Shown one piece after another: positions 15,004 through 30,000 of a DNA stretch of 64,000 bases (positions within the stretch are counted from its first letter, which is position 1; each line of letters opens with the position of its first letter). The translations under genes and the position numbers were made by a program. This stretch comes from Neorhodopirellula pilleata (GTDB taxonomy: Bacteria; Planctomycetota; Planctomycetia; Pirellulales; Pirellulaceae): NCBI RefSeq assembly GCF_007859915.1, contig NZ_SJPM01000004.1, forward strand, positions 62,001-126,000. The letters are read 5' to 3'. Below the pieces are notes generated by a model that saw only the letters and a list, made by a program, of their open reading frames with translations, was not told the DNA's origin and made no database searches.

Positions 15004-18000
15004 TCACACTCGTCCGTCCCGTGCAAGTAACTCAAGGTAGTCGTCGAGGTCATCATCGTCAGCTTCTTGTTCGTTTGGAACCGTCAAGTCGACCCAATCG
15101 TGCGTCGAATCTTGCCATAACTCTTGATCGTTCGATTGGGGTCGTTGAGGGACCTCGATCGTTGGAAGAAATTCATCTTCCACGACGCTTGGCTCACTCT
15201 TCGCTGTGACCTGCTCGCCTTCAGGTGCATTTGACGCGTCTAGAGGCAGCGGGCTCGGTGAAACAGTAGAAAAACGAGACAGGTCGTTTGCATTCATATA
15301 GTTGATCACCAGAAGTGCATCCAATCCCGTCAGTTTTCCATCCCCGTTGGTATCGTAGTATGGAAGATTGGACTGAAACGGTCGAGATTCCGATAGCTTG
15401 TTTTGCGATTCGAGCGGAAAGGCTTCTGAGTGATGGCCATTCAATAAATTGATGATCTTGAGCACATCGATCGAAGAAACATATCCATTGCCGTCGATGT
15501 CGAATGCGAGGACTGGGTTTTGCCATGGGGATGGATTTGCATCGATTGGCAAACTGAACGATTGGGTAAACGCATTGGTTGGATCCGCTCCGTCCGTCAC
15601 CAAGATTTCAAAAGTGACGTCTGTGGTGTCGTTCCGATTCAGTGAAACGTCGTGCTTGAGGGCAAGAATATCGCCGTTGACTTCAAAACGAGGATCATTG
15701 ACGCTGTAAACGTACGAACCGTGCGTGTCTTCGTCGATTGCAACGAGTTGACCAATCACAAGGCCAGTCAGCCTTTCTTTGATGTTTACTCCGTGCAAGT
15801 CGATTCTGTAAGGCATGTCATTGGCATCCAATACCGAGACTGTGATGGACTGCTCGAATGACGGACCGCCGCTATCGGTAACGGTTAGTTGCATTTCGTA
15901 GGATGAAAGCTCCTCGAAATTGAAGCTCACGTCATCTCGCAGCTTTAATTTGCCAGCGATGACTTCGAATTTTGGATTGGAGACCTCAAAGCTGAAGGAA
16001 TTCACTGCACCAGGACCAAACACTGCGATGTCGCCAACGACCGCGCCGAAGACATTTTCCGTGACCGATGAATTAGCGAGTGTCGCACCAAAACTCTGCA
16101 AGCCTTGGACTTCGGCTGAAAGGTTCAGCGTGGGGTCCACCTTGAGCGTGTTGAAACCCGCGTGCAGCGTGGCTTTGATGCGATCGACATCGGCCCGAGG
16201 GAATCTCCGGAGGCTTGAAGTGGAAGACTTCGGATCTTTCAACTCCACAATCAAATCGGTGCCGTTGGGATCGGGATAGATAGTGAGAGAATCGGTGATT
16301 TCCGTGCCGTTGATGTTGAGCACGCGGTCGATGATGCGCACGTCGACGACGTAGGCAACGGTTTCTTTCGTTTCTTTGACGCCGCCATCATCGGTCATCG
16401 TGAGGTTGACCACATATTTGCCACCTTTCTGATAGACGTGGCTGGCCGTGACCGTTCCCAACCCGGTCACTGTATCGAAGGTCGTGGTGCCCAAAGACGT
16501 TTGGCCGTCGCCCCAATCCAGGTCGGCGCTGAATCCATCAACCATTCGAGGATCGTTGAACTTGGCGGTACTGGGAAGTGGCGTCATGCTGAGAACACTC
16601 ACTCGATCGACCCGGAAGGAAGTGATGGCGAGATCGATGTTCTTTGACAACACTTGAAGGTTCTCGATCGCGGCAATGCCATCGGCATCCATCGCGATGA
16701 CAGTAATGCTGAATTCGCGGTCCTCGGCATACACGTGGCTCAGGGTTGGCGTTGGTTCGTGCGATCGAGTTGCCTTTCCGTCCCCCCAATCCACCAGCCA
16801 TTCGATGATTGGGTGATCACCTGGGTTGCTGGCGGAAAGACGAAGCTGGTAAGGCTCGCCCTGGTTCACGGTCGTTTCGCCTTCCAGCGTGATGATTGGC
16901 TGCTCATCGGTGAGTTCAACTTCGGTACTCAGCAGAACTTTGCCGCCGTCCTTGTCGGTGATTTGCCCGAAGACGATATGAGACCCGGCGAGCCGTTGGA
17001 AATTCGCGGGCGCTATGGCAGTGGGCGAAGTGCTATCAGTTACTTCAAACTGCCCATCGCTATTAAAATCAAAGCTGTACAGGAATCCTTCCGAGTCTGC
17101 TTCGGCAGCATCCCCCACGTTGATGAATGAAATCTCAACCGACTCGCCCTGCTTGACTGGGCCGGCATTGGTAAGCTCGCCGCTCGGGGGAGCGTTCTCC
17201 ACCAAAACAGAGAGTGGTTCGGAGATCACGGTGGCAGTTTCCCCGCCCTCGACTCTTGCCAAACTGGATGTTGCATAACTGGCATGCACGCTCGCCGAAT
17301 ATTCGCCGTTATCAATGATGGGCTTTTCGGTCGCACGCGTCATGTCTTGGAGTTCGCTCCAAGATAACGTGAACGTACCGCAAGAACGGTTGGAATCCTC
17401 TTCGCAGGCATGCGCTGCATTGACCGCGTCAACGATTCCATCGTGGTTCACATCCCAGCCAAATGACAATACCGTCCCCGATCCGCTGGCAGTCAGAGTG
17501 AGTGGCTGGCCCTCGGCCAATTTTTCAGCATGAGCATCAATCTGGTTGGGCTCTGCAATCACCTCGACACGATGGGTGATCGTGTCGGATCCGTGATCGT
17601 GAACGGCGATGACGGTGATGTCGACGTCACCGACCACTTGAAAGCGGTGTTCGGCGATGTCTTCGCCCTGGCCAAATTCTTCCTCCGGTGATCCGTCACC
17701 CCAATCAATGCGCCAGGAGGTGACGGAATCGCCACCGGGATCCGTGAATGAGATCGGAACTTGGAACCGCTCGCCGACTCGGACCTGTTCGGGGGCGAGC
17801 ACCTGGAACTCGGTGGGCGTGTCTTTGATGACGAGTGTTTCATAGACGAATGTCGACAGACCATCGGCGTTGGTCACTCGAGCGCCGATTTGGAAAGTCC
17901 CGTCATCGCCAAGACCAAAATCACGGAGCTGTCGCCAATCGAGCGTCAGCGGATTTCCTACCAAGTCGCCGAACTTGCCGTCGCCATTATGGTCCCAGTG

Positions 18001-21000
18001 AACTTCCAGGTTGCTCGGTTCTACCGAGACAGCAATCGTCAGCGAATCTCCCTCGTTGATTTCATAGGTCTCCTGCGTGAACTTGATCACGGGGGCAGAA
18101 ATCTCTGTTGGTTCGGCGATGTCCGTCATGCTTACCATGCCACGACCTTCGACGAACCATGAACCCGGATTCTTCACGATCGTTTGACCTTGACCATCAA
18201 AATCAAGCGTGTTGTTGTTTGGCGATCCCGAGTTGTCTGTTACGAATCCGTCGCCAAAGACGTGAACGCTACTCAAGCTATCGATCTTGTTTCCGAGGAC
18301 CCTAAAGTGATCGTCGCCTTCACCTCCGCTGAACCTAGCGGTCGCGTTGGGACCCAACAACTGAACATCAATTTCGTCGTTGCCATTGCCGCCTAAGATA
18401 TCAAGCGTGACCGAGATGGCCGGTTGGAATATTTCGCCTTCACCCAGAGCCCCTGGACACGCGAGTCCATGTCCGAAATCGGACTCAGGATCGCTAACGA
18501 ATCCATCGCACAAATCGAATCCTTCGCCGATATCGAATCCAGGATCGTCATCAACGCTATCCCTTGAAAACTTGAGTTCGATAAGGTTGCCAAACATATC
18601 CGAGGAACCTTTGGCACCGATGCTGATTCCCTTCCAGTTAGCGGGGTCGTCAATGGCCAAACCGAGGTCGTTTGCAGTGAAAGTTGTGATCGTGGTGTAG
18701 ATACCGTCACCATCAACACGGCTGACTTCCCAAATGCCGGTGTCGGTCTGGAAATTGTAGGTCAGACGGTGGTCGAAGAACCGATGGTGGTTCGATTCGA
18801 GCGCGTCGTCTCCCACGAGGTTCCCCACGAAGTGCATCGAACCATCCGCGCCGGCCAGAAAAAAGCCGCCGACGCCATCGTGCCCGAAGGTCAATAGAGG
18901 GTTGGCGTCCTGATCCAACACGGCTGTGGCCCCTTCCCATTCCGACGACCTTCGCTGGCGCATATTGATTTCAAGTGCCACCTCTGTTGTGTCTTCGGGA
19001 AGCGAGAATAGATCGTCGTTGACGTTCGACGCGAAATCGAAACTGCCGAAATTTTCAGAGTGGACCACAGATCCCTCCGCCGTGACCAACAGGCCTGGAT
19101 CGACCCCATTGCGCCACCCATTCTGACCGTTGAGTCGACCCGCGGTGTACTCGTCCGAGCTGAAGTCCACGACAAACTTGTTTACCGGGGGAACAACAAC
19201 GTTGCTGTCGAGGTCACTTCCCACGCGGAGCTGTGCTTGGTCGTCGCCCTCGCCCAAGTCCACCGTGAAACTGCCATGGCTGAGATCCTGGATGACAACG
19301 AGATCGTTTCCGCTGCCGGTATTGATGTGGGTTGTCGCGACTTCAGGACCGGGAGCCTTGACGATTGACAGAATGTCGTTTCCATCGCCGGTATCAACGC
19401 TGAGCGACGAGATGTTGCTGAATCGAGCAACAATTTGCGATGACACCTGATCTTTCACGTCCAGATCATCGAACGTGAGTAATCCGCCGGGAATATCGTC
19501 CGTGCCCAACGTCGACACGAACAAGCGTTTGCCATCAGGACTGTTGACCAGCGAGGTTGGCGAAAGGACGTTATTAGTGCCGGCGGAGTCATTGCGAAGA
19601 ACTTGCCGGAATTCCAACTGGCCATCTTTTTGTTCAAATACGGCGAGCGAGTTCGACACCGATCCCGAAACAATGACAAATCGATTGTCGGGAGTCACTG
19701 CGACGTGGTTGGGACCTTCCATGCCCCGGACACCTTCGCTTCCGTTGCGAATGGTTTGGACTAGCTTCGCCTCGGTCAACTCGCCTCCATCGGCGATACT
19801 CGCGGCGCTGTACACCAAGATGCGATCGTTATCCGCACTGGCAACGAAGACGTGTTGGTTGTCAGGGCTGACCGTGACAGCAGTGGCGCCCGCCAATTCA
19901 CTCCCATCCAACGTCTGCAAGATGGCCAGCGAATCGAGCTGAACAACTCGCAATGAGTCCGTCGACAGCACGTAGGCAATGTTTTCGCTGGAACGAACTT
20001 CGATGTCGATCACGTTGGAGAAACCATCCACCACACGATCCGCTGTCACCAACCAGTCACCGCCACCTGCGAAGAAACCCGAGTCCGTCGCAACAAGCGA
20101 TTGGATAGGAATCGTAGGCTGGGAAGTTTTTTCGATGGTCGGTGAATCATCGAATTCGTATCTGTAGACATCCTCGGTCAGCGTGGGAATTTGCAGAACA
20201 TTCGCCCCGATCGATATCTCGGATACCCCTGAGATATCGACTTCGATCTTGACTGCGTCACCAATGTTATCGACCGACGCTTCCAAGCTTGGGAAAGTAA
20301 TGACCAGCGTGTCGCCTTCGATCGCATCGAACCGGAACGCGCCATCGGAATCGCCGTTTACCGTTTGCGAGGTGCCCTTGACCGTGACGATGAACGCCTC
20401 GTCGCTAACCTGATCCTCGACCCGGACCTTGATCGTGCCGGTGAGGCTGCGGGATGGCGTCGCCAGGGTGCTTTCACTGAACGCTAACCGTCCGCTGTCG
20501 GCGTCGCGTTGATACGTGACGACCTGACTATTTTCTTGGCCCACGTAGACCTTGCTACCGTCCGGGGAAACCGCCACAGACGTGGGCTTGGTGATCTCGA
20601 AGCCGGCGGGGTTCAATTGGATTTCCTCGCCCGTCGCAGCATCGATCACCACGAGTGCTTGGTTGCTGTGGGATATCCCATAGAGATGTTTGCCGTCGGC
20701 ACTAGAGGCAATTTCATTCAGCCCATCCAACTTTGTGTTGAGGTCCAGATTGGGGCGCGCGACTTTGATGAATTGAGTTTGGTCTTCCCCGTCGAAGAAG
20801 ACGTGTGAAAACGAATCAAAACCGGACAATTTAGCGTTGACCGTTAGCCCTTCCGCGTCCTGATTCGTCCGGTCCTCCGGCACCAAGGTGACCCAGACCG
20901 AGTGTGGTGGCAGCGATTTCAGTTCGCGGTCACCGTCGATTCCGCCCGCTCGCAAGGGTTGAGCAAAATCTTGTCCCACGATGCCCATTTGCGGATTGGC

Positions 21001-24000
21001 AAGGGAAATGTTCGTGAGATTCGCGATGACGATGAAGTCGTACCCGGTGTATTTCACATTTGTGAGCGGATTTTTATCGAAGCGAGCGACCGCTGCGACG
21101 GCATCGCTATCGGCATCCTTGAACAACTCGGAGCTGTTGTAAAAGTCCGAACTGTCTATCTCGGTCAGCAAACCGTAGATATCGGCTCCACCACGCAGCC
21201 CTGCGATCCGCGGGGTGGATGTACCAGCCTCCGTGGTCGACGCGTCGTTGGTATGAGCGTTTGCTCGCCGCGGCCCCGTCAGGTACTCCAGGCTTGCGTC
21301 GCCGTGATTGGAGGGGGCGTTTCCGACACCGATCAGGGATCCATCGCGGAACGAAAGACCCTGATTGCTTCCAAGGATCAGTCGTCCGTGGCCACCACCG
21401 GCTGCAGAACCTGCGCCGCTGCCTCCCGAAACGTCAATGGCTGCGTTCGATGTGTTTAAGTAGGTCCCGACTAGGCGAATCGATCCACCCGCGCCACCCG
21501 CTCCGTCGCCCCCTGGCTTACCGACGGCACCGTTGCCGCCGGCGGCACCCTTACCGCCATCGCCACCGTCGCCGCCGTGGCCACCAACCTTTCCGTCATC
21601 TTTCGATTTCTCTGGGCTCGAAGAACCGTTCCCGCCGTTCGAGCCTCCGGTTCCTGCACTGCCATTTCTGTTACCGCTGTTTCCAGCACCGCTACCGGAA
21701 TCCCCATCACCCCCGGAGGCATCCAACGAGGAACGAGCTCCGATCGTGAGTTGTCCATAAGCGAAAATCTCGAACGCGCCGCCTCCGGCGCCACCGGCCC
21801 CGCCCCATCCACCGGAGCTGCCACTGCCGCCGGCGCCGCCGCGACCTCCACTGCCGCCACTGCCTCCGTTCCCTCCATTCGGATATTCAGTTGCACGAGC
21901 TGGCGTACAAATAAATTTCGGACCAAAAAAACTACCGAGTGGGTTGGGTACACAGGCTTGCAAATCCGAGTCGAATCCTTCGCTGCCTGATCCACCGCCA
22001 CCGCCACCGGCACCGCCACCGCCACCACCGCCAGCACCTCCACCTCCTCCTCCTCCGCCGCCGCCGCCGCCAGCGCCGCCGCTGATCGAGCCATAGATTC
22101 CGTCATTCTGCCCAGAGAGCCCCGAACTCCCGGAACCGCCACTTGTGCCGTTCTTGCCGGAACTGGAATTATCGCGCCCATCCCGGCCTGGGGATCCGTC
22201 GTCGCCGTTACTGTCCGTGAGGCGATCGCCAAGTATCGTGAAGAGACTGTCTCCACCACTTCCGCCACTGCCAGCCCCCGTACCTCGATTGCCACCCGCA
22301 CCACCACTTCCTCCGGCGCCTCCGACACCCCCGGATCCGCCGGAGCTCGTTTGGCTGTTAATCCCTGGCGTACCAGCGCTGCCGGTGCTTCCACTACCTC
22401 CCTGATTCCCGCTACCGCCTTGTCCCCCATTGCCACCCGATGCCCCATTCTTGCCACCATCTTGTCCGCTAGTTTCTACGAAAACACCACGTGCACCCCC
22501 AGAACCTCCCGCTCCTCCATAGCCGGCGGATCCACCATTGCCAGCATTGCCGCCTGAGCCTCCTTGGCCGCCGCCAGAGGTTCCTGCCGGGATGACAAAC
22601 TGGACGTCAGCACCGATGTTGACATCGCCGAGAGCCGTAAAGGAAAAGGCTCGGTGGGAAGTTCCGATGGTACGAATGGTCGTGTTCGCTGGAATATCCA
22701 AATTTCCTTGGAATTGAAATTCCGTGATGTTGTTTTCATGCATCGTGACCAGAAGCGAAACGCCGAAGAAGTCGTCGCCACTACTGATCTCCAAATCATC
22801 TCCGCCAGTGCCGAAATTATTGAGCCCGTTCTGGGACTTGTCCACGAAGAGTTTGCCAGTGTCGGTCTGAACGAAAAGATCAAAGGTCGAGTCTGAATAG
22901 ATTGTTGTTTTCAGTTCCGAGAACGTTTCCTCCTGTCCAACTAAAATCTCGAGATCTCGGGCGACGATGTTGTCGACAGCAAATTGCGATGCGTCCCAAT
23001 GCAACTCCTTCAATGCCTTGAATCCCGGAGTCGATGCCAAAAATTCAACGCGCTGAATTCCGTCGCCGGAAATCGTCTCCTGATGCTCGAACGATGTGTT
23101 GTTCATCGTTGTACCGGTGAACGTGATTGTGTTGTTCGTTCCCAATGCGAGGACGTCCATGGCGTAGACGGTGAAGAAAGGGCCACCGGTGGTGGTCATT
23201 GAAATGGTGGTGGCGGACCCTTCATTTCCCAATAGCTTCTCGCCACCCTCGACATGCAGACCGGGGGCGACAAAACCCGTTAAATCACCCAATGAGGAGG
23301 TGACAGTGAAGAACCCTTTGAAGCTGAACCCGTCTTCCGAGTAGGTCTCGGAACCTGATTCCAGCAAATCATCAAACGTAATGACGTCTTCCAAAGCGCT
23401 GAATGTGTTGAATCTGTTTTCGGAATCCAACACCTCAATGCCGGCCCTCAGATCCACGCTGTTTCCCTTGATCGTCCCCTCGCTGGCAAGCTCGCTCTGC
23501 ACATGGAGCGTGTTGTGTTGACCCTCGCCAGCCAGAATCTCGACAAAGTCAGCGCCAAACGAAGAGATCACTTCGAAGGGAGTCGCTTCGGTATTGGGGT
23601 CCTGTGACGGATTCACCGCCTTGACAAAGTCCTGTTCAACGCTCCAGTCGACAGGCTGGTCATTCGTCTGGTTATTGATGATCAGTCCCTCGAAATCCAA
23701 ACGCAACTTCGAGAACTGGCCTTCCGTGGGGGCACTGGCGATCACGACTTCGACCGCATCATGGTGACCACTTCCAAACACGACGGTCTCCGCCGCTTTG
23801 CTGATGCTATGGATCCGCACGTGCTCGTTTCCGTCTTCGCCGTGGATCTCGAGCTTGGTATTGGCCAATCGGTCGTTTCCGTCGGGATCAGTATCCACCG
23901 TGATCCTGTCATTGCCCGCACCAAGACGCACCTGAACATCATCAAGGAATACGAAGTTGATCTCACCGGAGGTGAATCCAGTCAGTAAGCCAGAGCCGAG

Positions 24001-27000
24001 CCCCGCAGCGCTTTTGACTTCGGCATTCACCGATTGCAACGCCGCGGAGCGATCAAGGATCAACTCGTCGAAACCCCCATCAGCGGCTGGATCGCCAACG
24101 ATCGTCAACCTTGAATGGCTGTCTAGCACGGTGATCTGATCCGTCCCTTCATCCGATGCCGTTCCGGGGCCCAACCCAATCCCTGTGGGATGCGAGATGT
24201 TATGCACCGTGATCGTGTCGTTGCCACCTTGGGCAAGAACGGTCATTGGGACGACGGTATCAATGATCTCGATTTCGTCAGCGCCATTGCCCAGCGTGAG
24301 GCTCAAATCGGCGATCCCTTCAAAGGCGATTTCACCGACGTGTTCAACCGCATTGGTGGTCTCGTCGAATACCCGGATCACGCCGCGAGTGTCGGTGCGG
24401 CGATCGATCGTCAGCTTGCTTTTCGCATCTCCCGCGTCGATACGCAGATTGTCCGTGGCGCCTTCGCCACCCAAGATCAGGAGTGTGTCTCGGATATTGG
24501 TCAGATTGCTAACCAACACGATGTCGTTGCTGTCCCCCAGGTCGATGGTCGTCTTGGAATCAACGCCGGTGACCTCAAACCCATCATCTCCAGCACCCAA
24601 CGAAAGATTCAGTTCGCTGGTGTCTTGATAGAAGATTGCTGTTTCCATCCCCAAGCCAGAAATTTCGCCCCGTTCGAGTTTCCCATCTTGATTGACGGCG
24701 TTTCCGCTGTCATCCACGTTCACGATGCTACGACCGGTGCTGGCTTTATTTCCGAACACCTTGATCGGCCCCGCGATGCCGCTGAGTTGCCGCTGGTCGT
24801 TGTGGATGTTGACCGTGGTGGTGCCTGTGGACGGCATGTAGAGATTTGTTGCGGTACCGAAGGGAGACGTCGCCTTGACATCGACCGTGGTTCCACCGGC
24901 AACGTAAAGATCGACTTCGTTCGCATTGGTGAACTTAATCGCAGCCCCCATTCCCAGGCCCTCGATTTGGCCGCTGGTCAGCGTCGCGAGGTTGGGCTGC
25001 AGGTCACCTGAGTCGTCGAGCCAGAGAGTGTCTTCACCGCCACCGCCCATATCCACGGTAATGGTCGAGCGAATCGTGTTGAGCGCACCGGAGGGAATCG
25101 CTGCGCCCGCAGCTTCGCTACCGACAACAGATCGATTCTCGCCTGATAAGGAGTCGAATCTTGTTGGAACCGTCGCGGAACTGCCGATCAAGATCGCGTC
25201 GTCGCCTTCTCTGGTCCTGACGACCGTCGGTGTATTGGCTGGAATCGAAGTCATCACCACCGTGTCGGGCAGATGGCTGGTGGTGATGTCAATGGACTGT
25301 GCTTTGATTTTGCCCTGCAGGTCGATGATCACGCCGTCGGTCTGACCGGTACGCTGTTCTTCGGTTTTGATCGTGAGGGCACCGAACGCATGAAGCAGGC
25401 TGCCCTTTGGCAGGAGGACATTGTTCGCGACCGACAGCGTCACGGCGCCACCGGCGGCCCTGACAAAGGCATTCTCGGCCAGCGAAAAGTCCTGTCCGAC
25501 GGGACCGACGTTCGTGTCGGCTACCGCAAGCGTGACGTCTTGGTGTAGGGAGGACACTCGATCCGTGATATTCAGTGCGCCTTGAACAGAGGTAATCGTG
25601 ACGCCGTCGGTGGCCCGTACGTTGACGAGGTTACCCGAGAGTGAGACGGTGAGCGGATCGTCTTTCGCACCGACACTACCTTTGACCGCGTGGAGGGATA
25701 GATCCTTACCGGCGATGTCAGCCGTCTGTGTCGCACCTTGGGTTACCGTCGCGTCCGTTTTCAGGATCGAGCCGAGGGCGTGAAGATCCACCACGTTGTT
25801 CTCATTGGAAACCTGGGCGATGACAAGGTCACCGCTATTCTGATCAATCCAGATCCCCTCCGTGGCAACGGAGGTCAAAGTCGTGCTGTCTCCGCCGACG
25901 TGAATAGGAATGTCGCCCGTGCCGATTGCTCCGCCTGCATGGAGCGTCAGAGTAGGAGTCGTGATCAGGATCGAGGGACGACCGTGGGAGTCTTTGCCTT
26001 CGGTCGCCGAGATGGAGTCTCCGGTACTGGTGATGTTTGAGGTAGACGTGCTAACAGGGTTGTTGATGTTGCCCGCTAAAATCACATTCCCGCCGTCGGT
26101 GTGAGTACTCGAGATTTCGAGGTGGGTGCCATTCGCCGTTGTCGTGAACCGATCACTCGAGAACTTCTGCTGCAGTGTTTCTGGAACGTACGTGACCGGT
26201 GAGACGATTCGCGTCGATGGATTGAGAACGTTGATCTGGTTGACGCGCAAGTCCTTGCGTGAGTGGTTAGTCAACGTGACCGCTTCAAAGCCTCGATCGA
26301 ATTCGAATGCCGCGTGGTCACCTGTCAAGGTCGCCGAGGCGGAAATGTCGTCATCGGTTGAGTCGTCGTGGACGGATGTGGGGATGCGGAACGTGATCGC
26401 GCCTGAAAGCGGTCCACCATTGACGATATCTTGAACCACGATTTCAGAATCGTTTTGCTCAAACTCGACGTTGACTTGCTTGACCACTTCGCCGTTTTCC
26501 CCGATGACAAGCAACGGGCTGGTTGGCCCAGGAATCACGACATGGCTATTGAAGTCGATCGTTCGATTCGCCGTAAGCAGTTCTGTTTTTGTCTGTCCGT
26601 CACTGAACTCAACCAAGGCACGCTTCGCAACCGGATTGGCGGTAAACGTTGGATCCGATGGTGACAGTGCCTCGACCGTCAGAGCTCTCGAGGAGATTTT
26701 GGATCCCTGCATCGTGTTTACCGTCGTTGTTGCGGTAAAGTTGTTAGAGGCCGTGGCCGAGGTCGCGCCTAAGAGGGCATGCGAGACGGCCTTGGCATTT
26801 GCTTCGGATTTCACAGAGCCGTGGGATGCCTTCAGGGTAACGCGATCATGACCATCTAGAACGGCGCTCTGCCCGATATTGATTTCGGCGTTCGAGCTCG
26901 TCGTCACCCTTGTTGTCGCGTGGGCACTATCCACCACCGCTATCGCATCCGATTCCGTCTCTGCCATCACGGTAAGCTCGGTAGCCAAGGCGTTGATGGA

Positions 27001-30000
27001 GATTTGAGGGCTTGTCAATTTCCCGGCAACGTCTGTGCGTGTCGCGTTCACGACAGTCATTGTCACGGTTGTCGAAGGCAGAACGCCTGCTCCAACGCTG
27101 TGAACGATCGCTTTCGGGGTGACCGTCGTTTTTGTTGACGATTCGACGGACACGCTGTTGTCAGCGTTGATGATTGCTCCGCTGCCTACTTCAGCCGTCG
27201 TTCTGTCGACGACGTCGAAGGTCACACCTGCACTGGATAAAGCGAGGGCACCGCCGGCACGACTTTCCGCAGATGGTTCTCCGGAGTTATTTGACGTTGC
27301 CGAGACGATGACTGTCTCCGTCGCGGTGATCGTCGTGCTGTCCCCGACGGACGCTTTGTTGGAATTGGTAATGTCCACTTCGGGCGAAAGTGCGCCGAAG
27401 GCGAGGCCCCCGACCGTGTCTCCATCCGCGATCGCGTTCCCCGTGGCCCTCGAATGGGCATGCACGGTGACATTCTTCCCAACCAGACTGCCACCGCTAC
27501 TCGTGTAGGCGCTGACTTCCGGATTGACCGTTGCCTTGGGATTGATGACGGTCACCGACACGGCACCGGCGGCGAAGCCATGGCCTGTAGCTCGGGCGTC
27601 GGCCGTGCTGTCCGCATTCAACAAAATCGTGCCGTTCGGTGCGGAAATATGAGCGTCCTCGCCCACGTACGCATGCGTTTTGGTGTCAGAGGTGCTGTGC
27701 GAGCGTGCCCCACCGGCGCCAACAAGTCCTTCCGCCTTCATTCTCGTATCGGACGTGGATGTCGAATGTGTGGTGGCATGGATCGTGACACCGTCGGTTG
27801 AAGCATTCAGCTTCGTCGACGGCCCGGCGTAGGCTTCCACGGTGCTCATGTCCTCCGTCGTCATGCTGATGATGGTTCCAGCTAAAAGCCCAAAGCTCTT
27901 CATGTCCGCTGGTGCTTCGACCAGATTGGTGGCATCCGCATTCAAGGAAATGGCCCCCGCGTTGACCACGGCGTTGAATCCGGCGTAAGACTTTGTAGTC
28001 GAATTGATGGTGGAATCGACCTTTGCTGCGGCGATGCCGATCGCGCCGGCGGATAATACGTTGGTGTCTTCCCGGGCTTCGGAGTTTGATTTGGCATCGA
28101 AAGTCAAAGCCGTTTGGCCGGCTTCGATCGTGCTATTGACGGCAATGAACGCTGCCGTATGTCGGCTGATTTCGCCAACCGCATCGGCGATGGCGCCGGC
28201 AGCGAGGCCGGCACTCGCAACGTTGGTCGTAGGCGTCACCGTGCTCTTATCTTCCGCCTTCACCTTGAATTGTTTGGCGTCGATCTTGGTATTGCCACCG
28301 ACATAGGCCTTCGTTTCGCCGCCGATGTTAGCTTCGGACTGAACGGCTGCGACCGCCGCAAAGCCCGCCGCACCACCGGCGTTCACCGGCTTCGCCAGTG
28401 AAGTTGACGTCGCGTTGATCATCACATCGCCGTTGCTTGCCGTTAACGTGGCGTCTTCGTTGTAAGCTTCGGTCGTGCCTTCGATCGTGGTATTCGAGAT
28501 GGCACCGGCAGCGGACGCGCCGATGCTGATGGAAACGGCGGCGACCCGCGAGTGGGTTTCGATCGTCGGATGTGACGTGGCGGTGGTGGAGATATTTCCG
28601 CCAGCAGCGGTCACACTCGCGCTCTCAATGAATGCGGAAACGTTGCTTCGGTTCGTGTCATCTGCGGTGGTCAGCCCCACGGCCAAGCCAACTGGCGCGA
28701 TTGCCAACGAGAGCGAGACAATGTCTGAGCTGATCTTCGACGTATCATTCGCTAGGATCTCAACCGATTTTTTCGACCGGACTTCCCCGGAATCCTGCAC
28801 GAACGCCTTCACAACACTGGCAATCACGTTCGTGGCGCTCGTGATGCCGCCACTGGTCGCCAGTCCCGCGGGCGAAATCGCGGCGGCTGCCGCCGCTGCA
28901 AAGGTCGTCGCGTTGACGCCGGCCTGCTCCTGGGCAATCACCGAGATCTCGCCCGAGATGGAAGTTACCTTGTGCGCGTCTTGGATGTACGCTTCGATAT
29001 TGTTGGTGATTTCATTCTTCGCGATCGCCACGCCCGCCGCATTGGCGTCTGCGGACGCTCCGAACGACGCCGACACCGCAGCCGCTCCGGAAATAGCATC
29101 AATGGTGGACACATCGTGGGCGTTCAGAAGCACCTGTTTGGCGGATATTTCGCTGGTCGATCCGTCACCGTCAATGAAGGCTTTGACGTCGGCGGAGATC
29201 CAGTTCTGAGTGGTCACTCCCGAACCGCTCAACGCGACGCCAACGGCGCCGCCAGAGATCGCTACCGCCCCGGCGATCACTACCGCGTCGATTTCTTGTT
29301 CGGCGCGAGCATCGATTGTCAGGTCACCGCCGACCTTGACCGTCGAGTCGCTGATATACGCTTGAACGAGCGCCGGTTTTTCGGTCGGATCTGATAGGTA
29401 GCCGTTGCTTTCATAGCCGATCAGGTTTTGAGCCAATGAGGCCCCCAACGCCGCACCAACACCGACCGCGCCACCCGCGGCGGCAAGCGAGGCACTGAGA
29501 ATCACCGCGTCGATTTTGGACTTGTTTTTGGCGTCCAGATCCACGATGCCACCGCTGTTTATGTGACTGCCATCCACGTAGGAGTTCGTATGAGTCAGGA
29601 TCGTGTTTGTCGCCTCGGCACCAGCACCGCTGACCCCAACGCCCGCGGTACCAAAACCGGCGGCGATCGACGCAGCGGCGGAGCCAGCATTGATCGATGA
29701 TGTCTCGGTCGCGGTAATGATGACTGGGCCTGTCGTGGTGATGCCCTGCATCGTTTCGCCCGACACCGTTTGGCTGATCGAGTCCGCATCCTCGATATAG
29801 GATTCGATGGAACTGGTGATGTAGTTCGTTGCCAGCGACCCAGCAAGCGATACAGACACGCCGGCCGCGACGCCGAATGAAGCAGCGATCGCAACCGCAC
29901 CGGCCATCGAGTTGATCGTCGAGTCGTCTTGGGCAGATAGTGTGACCTGACGGGCTTGAATACCCGAGTCACCATCACCGGAGATCGCCGCATCCACGTC

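Noticed and set aside
21471..22460. Long antisense frame (329 codons) and several plus-strand frames across the Gly-rich block
   Set aside because: They lie in codon-repeat DNA of the giant gene; the compositions (Pro- or Ala/Val-rich) are mirror effects of GGN codons and no start signal or family fits.
28475..29209. 244-codon plus-strand frame and many others over 60 codons opposite the giant gene
   Set aside because: GC-rich repeats keep the antisense frames open; there is no ribosome binding site, family motif or independent codon use.
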